This document shows, in pieces, positions 6,722 through 13,076 of a stretch of DNA of 25,552 bases. A program made the position numbers and the translations under genes. Origin of the DNA: an uncultured Mucilaginibacter sp. (GTDB lineage Bacteria; Bacteroidota; Bacteroidia; Sphingobacteriales; Sphingobacteriaceae). The first letter of the stretch is position 1, and every line of letters starts with the position of its first letter. Location: the NCBI RefSeq assembly GCF_946479965.1, contig NZ_CAMLHX010000059.1, forward strand, positions 1 to 25,552, read 5' to 3'. The notes below the pieces were generated by a model, which was not told where the DNA came from, made no database searches, and worked only from the letters and a program-made list of their open reading frames with translations.

Positions 6722-8029
6722 ATGAAATTATACAGTACCAATAATCCGGAATCAAGAGTAAGCTTTAAGGAGGCGGTGTTTAACAGCATGCCGCAGGATA
6801 AGGGCCTTTACATGCCAGAATATATTCCACGTTTGAGTGATACCTTTCTGAATAACCTCGATGGCTACACGCTGCCCGAAATTGCTTTCCACGTAGCGCA
6901 AAACCTGATAGGTGATGATATTCCCGAAGAGGATCTGAAAGCCATTATTTACGATGCTATTAACTTCTACGCACCAATAGAAAAGCTGGAAGACAAAGTT
7001 TATGTACTTGAACTTTTCCATGGCCCTTCATTGGCGTTCAAAGATTTCGGCGCGCGCTTTATGAGCCGTGTAATGAGCTATTTTCTTAAAGCAGGCGAAA
7101 AGCAACTGGATGTATTAGTAGCTACATCAGGCGATACCGGCGGTGCCGTGGCTTTAGGCTTTCTAGGCGTACCCAACACACGCGTTACCATTCTTTATCC
7201 CAAAGGAAAAGTGAGCGATATACAGGAACTGCAATTAACTACCAACGGGCAAAACATTCGTGCACTGGAAATTGACGGTACTTTTGATGATTGCCAGGCT
7301 TTGGTTAAGCAAGCCTTTACTGATGCTGAACTGAATGAGAAATACCGTTTAACATCAGCTAACTCCATTAATATTGCGCGGTTAATTCCGCAGACTTTCT
7401 ATTATTTTAATGCCTATGCGCAGGCCCTTAAACAAGGCAAAAGCAAAGTGATATTCTCTGTACCCAGCGGCAATTTTGGCAATTTAGGTGCAGGTTTGTT
7501 AGCGTGGAAAATGGGCTTGCCTGTTCATCAATTTATTGCAGCTACTAACGCTAATGATACCGTTCCGCAGTTTTTAAAGACCGGCGTTTACGAGCCTAAG
7601 CCATCGGTGGCTACCCTATCAAACGCTATGGATGTGGGTAACCCAAGTAACTGGGTGCGTATCGCCGACCTGTTTAAAGAGGATCTCGATCAGCTTAAAG
7701 CTGTAATAAAAGGCTTCAGCTATACCGACGAAGAAACCAGTGCTGCTATTGAAGCAATTTATAAAAGCTACAAATATGTGGCGTGCCCACATACTGCTAT
7801 AGCGTGGCGCGCTTTAAAAGATTTCCAGCAGGAAAACCCCGGCGAGGCTACGGGTATATTTTTATCCACAGCTCATCCCTGCAAGTTCCCTGATGCTTAT
7901 TCAGAAGAAATTGCTGCGAAAATTGATCAACCCGATCAGGTAAAAGAACTTCAGGCAAAAGAAAAGCAATCGGTTGAGTTGGGTAAAGATTTTGAAGGGT
8001 TTAAAGATTACTTGTTGAAGAACGCGTAA
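6722..8029 (+). CDS. thrC: Threonine synthase
   Basis: A 435-residue PLP enzyme (fold type II) that turns O-phosphohomoserine into threonine. Lys107 in LAFKDFGARF is the Schiff-base lysine, and ATSGDTGGA (134-142) holds the cofactor phosphate-side contacts. The N-terminal MKLYSTNNPESRVSFKEAV is typical of the E. coli/yeast-type ThrC. It is the last gene of the thr operon, followed by a strong terminator at 8050-8079. Confidence 0.97.
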   Translation: MKLYSTNNPESRVSFKEAVFNSMPQDKGLYMPEYIPRLSDTFLNNLDGYTLPEIAFHVAQNLIGDDIPEEDLKAIIYDAINFYAPIEKLEDKVYVLELFHGPSLAFKDFGARFMSRVMSYFLKAGEKQLDVLVATSGDTGGAVALGFLGVPNTRVTILYPKGKVSDIQELQLTTNGQNIRALEIDGTFDDCQALVKQAFTDAELNEKYRLTSANSINIARLIPQTFYYFNAYAQALKQGKSKVIFSVPSGNFGNLGAGLLAWKMGLPVHQFIAATNANDTVPQFLKTGVYEPKPSVATLSNAMDVGNPSNWVRIADLFKEDLDQLKAVIKGFSYTDEETSAAIEAIYKSYKYVACPHTAIAWRALKDFQQENPGEATGIFLSTAHPCKFPDAYSEEIAAKIDQPDQVKELQAKEKQSVELGKDFEGFKDYLLKNA

Positions 8030-8049
8030 TCACATTTCAAACATAGCAA

Positions 8050-8079
8050 AAGCCGCAAATTATATTTGTGGCTTTTTTT
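8050..8079 (+). terminator. Rho-independent terminator of the thr operon
   Basis: AAGCCGCAAAT (8050-8060) pairs with ATTTGTGGCTT (8064-8074), with one G-T pair and a 3-base loop, and runs into TTTTTTT. It begins about 20 bases after the thrC stop. Confidence 0.88.
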
Positions 8080-8280
8080 ATTTCCGCTTGCGATATGGAA
8101 TTCTATTTGCTACAATCCACCTAGCAGATTCCATCTGTCAATTTTTTCCGTTTCTCATCGCTTTTAGCGGCTTTTTAGCACAATTATTTCTTTTTTCTTT
8201 TTAAAAACACAGGCAGCATCATACTGTTAAAATATTATAAAGAAAATTTATTAATCAATAATTACTAAAATATCTTATTT

Positions 8281-9444
8281 ATGAAAGCAGCCGTCTTCCA
8301 CAAACCGGGTGATATTCGCTATGATACCATGCCCGACCCGCGTCTTGAACAGGCAACAGATGTAATACTGAAAGTAACCTCCACGGCCATCTGCGGTTCT
8401 GATCTCCACATTTTGAGCGGTGGTGTACCGCAACCTGAGCCGATGATAATGGGGCACGAGTTTATGGGAATTGTTGAAGAAGTTGGCGCTGAAGTAAAAA
8501 ACCTAAAAAAAGGCGACCGCGTGGTGGTACCCTTCCCTATTGCCTGCGGGCATTGCTTTTTTTGCACACACGGCGCATCGCCGAACTGCGAAAACTCTAA
8601 CTACAAACACTACGGACCCAACGGTGATCTGTTGGATCAAAAGGGCGCCGCCTTGTTTGGCTATACCGATCTGTATGGCGGCTATTCAGGCGGGCAGGCG
8701 GAGTATGTCAGAGTGCCTTATGCTGATATCAGTCCGCGCGTGGTACCCGATAACATGACCGACGAACAAGTGCTTTTTCTTACTGATATTTTCCCTACGG
8801 GCTGGTCGGCAATAGACTGGGCACAGCTTAAAGGCGGCGAAGTGGTGGCTATTTTCGGATCGGGCCCTGTAGGATTAATGGCGCAAAAGGCTGCGTGGAT
8901 TAACGGTGCAGGTAGGGTAATAGCCATTGATCCATTAAACTATCGTCTGGAGAAAGCCAAAGCGGTTAATAAGGTGGATACGCTAAACCCGGATGAAGTG
9001 GATGTGGTTGAAGCAATTCGTGCCATGACAGGTGGCCGAGGTGCCGACGTTTGTGTGGATGCAGTAGGCTTTGAACCTGAACGCACATTTCTGGACAAGG
9101 TTAAAGCTACTGTCAACTTTGAAAAAGGCAGTATGAAAGTGTTAGACCTATGCTTTCAGGCGGTGCGCCGTTCGGGCACGGTGTCCATAATGGGGGTATA
9201 TGGTTCGCCTTATGACAATTTCCCGTTGCACAGACTGTTCGATAAAGGCATCACCCTTAAAATGGGGCAAGCGCCTGTGCTAAATTATATAGACCATTTG
9301 ATAGATCTGGTTAAAGAAGAAAAGGTTGTGCTGGATGACATCATTACCCATAAACTGCCGCTTAGCCAGGTCAGTCATGGTTACAAAATTTTTGATGAAA
9401 AAGAAGAGGACTGCGTAAAAGTGGTACTGAAGCCCGAAGAATAA
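8281..9444 (+). CDS. Zinc-dependent alcohol dehydrogenase, formaldehyde-dehydrogenase-like
   Basis: A 387-residue medium-chain dehydrogenase. The catalytic zinc ligands are Cys38 (AICGSDLH), His59 and Glu60 (GHE). The structural zinc is held by Cys89, Cys92, Cys95 and Cys103. The nucleotide loop FGSGPVGLMA follows in the Rossmann domain. The long linker with ALFGYTDLYGGYSGGQAEYVRVPYAD is characteristic of the glutathione-independent formaldehyde dehydrogenase-like branch, whose real substrates vary. The next gene, an SDR, starts 17 bases later and is probably co-transcribed. The 250-base gap upstream holds the thr terminator and an A/T-rich stretch in which I see no convincing promoter. Confidence 0.92.
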   Translation: MKAAVFHKPGDIRYDTMPDPRLEQATDVILKVTSTAICGSDLHILSGGVPQPEPMIMGHEFMGIVEEVGAEVKNLKKGDRVVVPFPIACGHCFFCTHGASPNCENSNYKHYGPNGDLLDQKGAALFGYTDLYGGYSGGQAEYVRVPYADISPRVVPDNMTDEQVLFLTDIFPTGWSAIDWAQLKGGEVVAIFGSGPVGLMAQKAAWINGAGRVIAIDPLNYRLEKAKAVNKVDTLNPDEVDVVEAIRAMTGGRGADVCVDAVGFEPERTFLDKVKATVNFEKGSMKVLDLCFQAVRRSGTVSIMGVYGSPYDNFPLHRLFDKGITLKMGQAPVLNYIDHLIDLVKEEKVVLDDIITHKLPLSQVSHGYKIFDEKEEDCVKVVLKPEE

Positions 9445-9461
9445 AACAACAACATACACCT

Positions 9462-10256
9462 ATGGAAAATCAAACAAAAACGGCCCTTATTACCGGCGGA
9501 ACCAGTGGTATAGGCAAAGAGTTAGCTAAATTATTCGCGCAGGATGGCTATAATCTGATAATTGTAGCGCGAGATCAGAGTGAATTAGACAGCACAGCTA
9601 CCGAATTACAGGCGCTTGGCGTACAAGTTAACACCATTGCAAAAGATCTTTCAAATATGGATGAGGCTTTTGCGCTGTGTCAGGAAGTAACCCAGCAAGT
9701 GGATGTATTGGTTAATGATGCCGCGCAAGGCGTGTACGGTTTATTTATGGACAATGACATTGAGCGCGAATTGGACATAGTTCACCTTAACATCTGTGCT
9801 ACCGTTATACTTACCAAACATTTTGCACAGCAAATGGCTGCGCGTGGCGAAGGTAGGGTGCTTAACTTAGGATCAATAGCGAGCAAATTGCCCGGCCCGT
9901 GGCAGGCCGTCTATCATGGCACAAAAGCCTTTGTGTACTCGTTTACTATGGCTATTCGCCAGGAAATGAAAGACTCGGGCGTAACTTTTACCACCCTGAT
10001 GCCCGGTGTTACCGATACAGATTTCTTCAACAAAGCAGGCATGAACGAAAGCCGGATAGTACAGGATAAAGATGCCATGTCTGACCCCGCAGATGTTGCA
10101 AAAGATGGCTACGAAGCTTTAATGGCAGGTGAAGACTATGTTATATCCGGACTTAAAAATAAGGTAATGATTGGTGCGTCTAACCTGATGCCCGACAGCG
10201 CGGTAACTAAAATGATGGATGAACAGCAAAAGCCGGTAGAGCAGGACCAGCATTAA
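9462..10256 (+). CDS. Short-chain dehydrogenase/reductase
   Basis: A 264-residue classical SDR. The cofactor loop TGGTSGIG is at 11-18, with an acidic/basic switch region of VARDQSEL pointing to NADP(H) use. The catalytic set is Ser138, Tyr151 and Lys155 (YHGTK). The structural NNAG motif is altered to NDAA (85-88), common in the YdfG/DltE-like branch that this protein resembles. The substrate is unknown. It follows the dehydrogenase at 8281 by 17 bases and is closed by the hairpin at 10268-10303. Confidence 0.9.
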   Translation: MENQTKTALITGGTSGIGKELAKLFAQDGYNLIIVARDQSELDSTATELQALGVQVNTIAKDLSNMDEAFALCQEVTQQVDVLVNDAAQGVYGLFMDNDIERELDIVHLNICATVILTKHFAQQMAARGEGRVLNLGSIASKLPGPWQAVYHGTKAFVYSFTMAIRQEMKDSGVTFTTLMPGVTDTDFFNKAGMNESRIVQDKDAMSDPADVAKDGYEALMAGEDYVISGLKNKVMIGASNLMPDSAVTKMMDEQQKPVEQDQH

Positions 10257-10267
10257 TACCTGTTTTA

Positions 10268-10303
10268 ACAACACACAGCGCCTTTTTTGGCGCTTTGTGT
10301 TGT
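10268..10303. terminator. Strong hairpin between convergent genes
   Basis: ACAACACA-C-AGCGCC (10268-10282) pairs with GGCGCT-T-TGTGTTGT (10289-10303) around a loop of six T. The stem is 14 bp with one mismatch. It sits between the SDR and the convergent DUF72 gene. A long T-run after the stem is missing, so it may act through the stem alone or as a transcript-end stabiliser for both directions. Confidence 0.65.
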
Positions 10304-10320
10304 TGTCAAAGAAGTCTTAA

Positions 10321-11079
10321 CTAAAACCCCTGCTGAACGATCGAATTCAACGTTTCCAAATTGTGCACAGCATCGCCCATGGTATTATTAAAATAAACAT
10401 AAACGGTTTTACCTTCCTCCTGCCATTCGCGTATGTAGCTGCTGTACTCGTGCATTACATCGTCGGGATAGCTGCCGCGATATTTGCCGCCCGGTCCGTG
10501 GAAGCGCAGGTAAACCGCCTCAGCTGTGTCATAATAATGCAGCGGCGTTGCAGAAGCCGGAATGTCCTGTAGCACTATACTCAGTTTGTTACTTTCCGCG
10601 AAATCAAAAAGATCACCAGTATACCACGATGCATGCCTTACTTCTATCGCAATTTGCCAGCTGCGATTAGCATCAACCTCTAAAACACAGCTTACCAGGT
10701 ATTGCAGCTGAGGCATAAGCGTCACTTTTGCCGAGGGAGGTAGTTGGATAAGCAGACAACCTTTTTTTGCCCCTGCGCCATCAATGGCCTCCATAAAACG
10801 GTCAATATCCACAGGGTCGAATATTAACCCCTTTTCGTGCGTTATGCCCCGCCAAAGTTTGTAGGTGAACTTAAAATCGTTCCCTACTTCGCCAGCCCAT
10901 TTTGCTACCGTTCTGGCCTGAGGTATTTTGTAGAAAGAAGAATTTACTTCAATACTGTTATTCAACGACGCATAATAACACAACCTGCTTTTGTCGCAAA
11001 ACTCAGGCGGGTAATGTGTTTTGTTGGGCACAGGTAGTACCAATCCACTTGTGCCGGAGAAATAGTTAATACTTGCCAT
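10321..11079 (-). CDS. DUF72 domain protein
   Basis: About 252 residues from the start I prefer, the ATG at 11079 (MASINYFSGTSGLVLP). An open frame runs further upstream to 11214, but the extra 45 residues are not family-like and would overlap the next gene at 11132. DUF72 (YecE-like) is a TIM-barrel family of unknown function. Its signatures are present: GTSG near the N-terminus, FYKIP, FKFTYKLWRGITH, LLIQLPPS, IAIEVRHASWY, YLRFHGPGGKYRGSYPDD and VYVYFNNT near the end. It is the last of three minus-strand genes. Confidence 0.93.
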   Translation of the reverse strand: MASINYFSGTSGLVLPVPNKTHYPPEFCDKSRLCYYASLNNSIEVNSSFYKIPQARTVAKWAGEVGNDFKFTYKLWRGITHEKGLIFDPVDIDRFMEAIDGAGAKKGCLLIQLPPSAKVTLMPQLQYLVSCVLEVDANRSWQIAIEVRHASWYTGDLFDFAESNKLSIVLQDIPASATPLHYYDTAEAVYLRFHGPGGKYRGSYPDDVMHEYSSYIREWQEEGKTVYVYFNNTMGDAVHNLETLNSIVQQGF

Positions 11080-11131
11080 TGTATGGCTTAAACACGCAAT
11101 AACCTTGACGGTTTTATTGTGATGGAATTGT

Positions 11132-11791
11132 CTATTTGCCGGTTTCCATATCGGGTGCATCAACAGGCTTTGATTCCGGCGACCCTTTTTGCCGCAAAAA
11201 GATGGACAGCACAACTATAGAAAATACCGATAGAAACTCGCTTTGCCAATTTTGGAATGTTTCAAACCAAAAACGCGGAGCCATCAAATAGGCGCTCATC
11301 GTTTCGGGCAGCTTTCCTTTTATCAGCTGCTCCACATTATAATCCCGCCAACTGCCGTACAGATGCATTCCCCAGCTGGCAAAAAACAATAAAAAGAAAA
11401 CGATTGAAAGTGAATGGCTATACAGAAAAAGCCAAACCCCGCCCTTTTTTACCGGCCAGGGTGCATCTTTTTTGGCAACCGGTTCCCGGTCAACTTCCTC
11501 TTCGCCTTCCAGGCTTTTTGATTCGGCAGATCCTTGCTGTCTTAACCCCACAGTTAAAACAACATACAGCGCCATTTGCAAAAATTCGCTTTGAAAGTTC
11601 TCAAATGTTGATGACACAAAGTGGCCGGTGGTAAGATAAGATGGGAACGATACCTGCGCTGCGTTTTCATCTTTCAATTCGTCATTATATTCTTTCCATC
11701 CGGTAAACGCCTGTGCAAAAAGCGAAATGATGAACAAGGACAGGAACACGATACTTAGTCCGTTACGATAAAAAAAGGTGTGCTTTTTCAT
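11132..11791 (-). CDS. DUF6766-type membrane protein with internal duplication
   Basis: A 219-residue protein with four hydrophobic segments. It consists of two similar halves of about 90 residues. Each half has the order aromatic-rich start, LSIVF-type membrane helix, G-W/S-x-x-Y-N loop, then F-x-N-(F/W)-QSEFL, a second membrane helix and LRQ(Q/K)GSxESK. A charged linker (about 90-110) joins the halves, so both membrane hairpins have the same topology. I recall this family as DUF6766, found with stress-type small genes in Bacteroidota; the function is unknown. The neighbouring YtxH-like gene fits such a context. Confidence 0.82.
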   Translation of the reverse strand: MKKHTFFYRNGLSIVFLSLFIISLFAQAFTGWKEYNDELKDENAAQVSFPSYLTTGHFVSSTFENFQSEFLQMALYVVLTVGLRQQGSAESKSLEGEEEVDREPVAKKDAPWPVKKGGVWLFLYSHSLSIVFFLLFFASWGMHLYGSWRDYNVEQLIKGKLPETMSAYLMAPRFWFETFQNWQSEFLSVFSIVVLSIFLRQKGSPESKPVDAPDMETGK

Positions 11792-11876
11792 AATAACCTG
11801 TTTGTAATTTACAACAATGAACGATTTACGCTTGTTTGCATAAAATCCTCCGGTTATTTACCTGGCGATTCCTGCG

Positions 11877-12158
11877 CTAAGATTGCGGATCGCCCTCATC
11901 GGCTTTTTGAAGTAACTCGTGCTTTAGCAGCGCCTCGCGGTCGGTCTTTGGTGCCTTGCCGGGATGGTGCATGTAAGCTTGCGGATCTTCCTCTTCGCTG
12001 TCGTCAGCTTCATCCTTTCCAAAATAGCCGGCTAGTTGTTGCCGTACAGCGGTGCCGCTTTCAGTTAAAAACAAATAGGCTAAACTCGCGGCCGCAGCGC
12101 CAATGGCAATGCCTGCTATCAGTAATGTATTATTTTTCTTTTTAAATAGATTTTTCAT
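11877..12158 (-). CDS. YtxH-like small membrane protein
   Basis: A 93-residue protein with a short basic N-terminus (MKNLFKKKN), one membrane helix (about 12-30, rich in Ala/Gly/Ile) and the TESGTAVRQQL segment that resembles the YtxH signature of a helix followed by G-x-x-x-R. The C-terminal half is acidic and probably disordered, in the cytoplasm. YtxH proteins are general-stress associated in other bacteria; the role here is unknown. It lies upstream of the DUF6766 gene on the same strand with an 85-base gap. Confidence 0.78.
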   Translation of the reverse strand: MKNLFKKKNNTLLIAGIAIGAAAASLAYLFLTESGTAVRQQLAGYFGKDEADDSEEEDPQAYMHHPGKAPKTDREALLKHELLQKADEGDPQS

Positions 12159-12329
12159 GGTTTTTGATGCTAGTTACATACAGAATAACCCTCCGGATCA
12201 GACAAATGTTTGCTGATATTTTCGATGGGCTTTTCATTAAAAAGCGGACAAAAAGATCAACATTTCCCATCCATACTGAGAATCAGCCAATTAATCGCAA
12301 TTCACAGCTAAATTTCCTGACGAATAAGT

Positions 12330-12434
12330 TGTTTCACTTTGTTCCAACCCAAAACTGCAAACTACTAACTGCCAACTGCTTGCTAAAAATATTGTTCCGC
12401 ATTGTTCCATTTGTTTCACCCCTCAGGCGGAACA
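12330..12434. repeat. TGTTCCA array with about 10-bp spacing, copy 1
   Basis: TGTTTCA (12330) and TGTTCCA (12340) lie 10 bases apart. TGTTCCG (12393), TGTTCCA (12403) and TGTTTCA (12412) follow at steps of 10 and 9 bases, and an inverted CGGAACA is at 12428-12434. The same motif with the same spacing occurs at 25339-25487. Confidence 0.6.
12353..12380 (+). repeat. Four-unit heptamer tandem repeat
   Basis: AACTGCA-AACTACT-AACTGCC-AACTGCT is an unbroken run with a period of exactly 7. It is embedded within the TGTTCCA array. The gene-free gap 12159-12485 that contains both is otherwise A/T-rich, and I see no promoter or open frame worth calling in it. Confidence 0.7.
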
Positions 12435-12485
12435 AACATTTACTGCAACAAACAAACCAATAATCACAAACGTTAAAGCTTTTGT

Positions 12486-13064
12486 ATGAGTAAGCCAATT
12501 AGTTATTACCTGGTTAATGGTATAAGCCTGTACCGCATGGTGGCGGTGCCGCTATTGGTTTGGCTGGCGCTCAACCACCAGTTTAACACGTTTAAATGGC
12601 TGATAGCCCTGGGTTTTTTTACCGATGCCATTGACGGCTACCTGGCGCGCCGCTACGGCGTAAACAGCAAACTAGGCGCCATGCTTGATTCTATTGCCGA
12701 TGATCTTAACCTGGCGGCAGCCATTTTAGGCGTATACGTGCTTGATCCTGATTTCTTTGTGAAGGAACGTATTACTATACTGATATTAACAGGCCTTTAC
12801 CTGGCTCAAAATGCGCTGGCGCTTATCAAGTATCACCGGCTCACTACTTTTCATACCTACCTGGCCAAAACGGCGGCTGTGCTACAAGGGTTGTTCCTTA
12901 TTGTCTTTTTCTTTTTAGGTCAACCAATGTACTGGCTGTTTTATATTATGGCAGTAGTCACCGCAATGGAACTGGTAGAGGAGATTGTGCTGATATTGCG
13001 GCTATCCCGTTCGCAAAACGACATTAAGGGCTTGTTCTGGCTCAGAAAAAAGGCGCTTAAATAA
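12486..13064 (+). CDS. CDP-alcohol phosphatidyltransferase family protein
   Basis: A 192-residue integral membrane enzyme that moves a phosphatidyl-type group from a CDP-activated donor to an alcohol. The full CAP signature D-G-x2-A-R-x8-G-x3-D-x3-D is present: Asp50, Gly51, Ala54, Arg55, Gly64, Asp68 and Asp72. About five hydrophobic helices follow. Size and hydropathy are like PgsA/PssA relatives, but the alcohol substrate cannot be read from the sequence. It is convergent with the histidine kinase, only 3 bases away, and the kinase terminator overlaps its last codons. Confidence 0.9.
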   Translation: MSKPISYYLVNGISLYRMVAVPLLVWLALNHQFNTFKWLIALGFFTDAIDGYLARRYGVNSKLGAMLDSIADDLNLAAAILGVYVLDPDFFVKERITILILTGLYLAQNALALIKYHRLTTFHTYLAKTAAVLQGLFLIVFFFLGQPMYWLFYIMAVVTAMELVEEIVLILRLSRSQNDIKGLFWLRKKALK

Positions 13065-13076
13065 TTCCTAAGCGCC
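13046..13076 (-). terminator. Terminator of the histidine kinase inside the opposing gene end
   Basis: On the minus strand GGCGCTTA pairs with TAAGCGCC (13069-13076 with 13052-13059, 9-base loop) and is followed by six T (complement of A at 13046-13051). It therefore serves the kinase gene. The stem spans both stop codons and encodes the last residues of the phosphatidyltransferase. Confidence 0.8.

Noticed and set aside
11080..11214. 45-residue N-terminal extension of the DUF72 protein
   Set aside because: It overlaps the DUF6766 gene, has no family similarity, and the ATG at 11079 gives a standard DUF72 N-terminus.
12164..12463. 99-codon open frame on the plus strand in the gap before the phosphatidyltransferase
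   Set aside because: It reads through the heptamer and TGTTCCA repeats, has low-complexity composition and no recognisable fold or neighbour logic.
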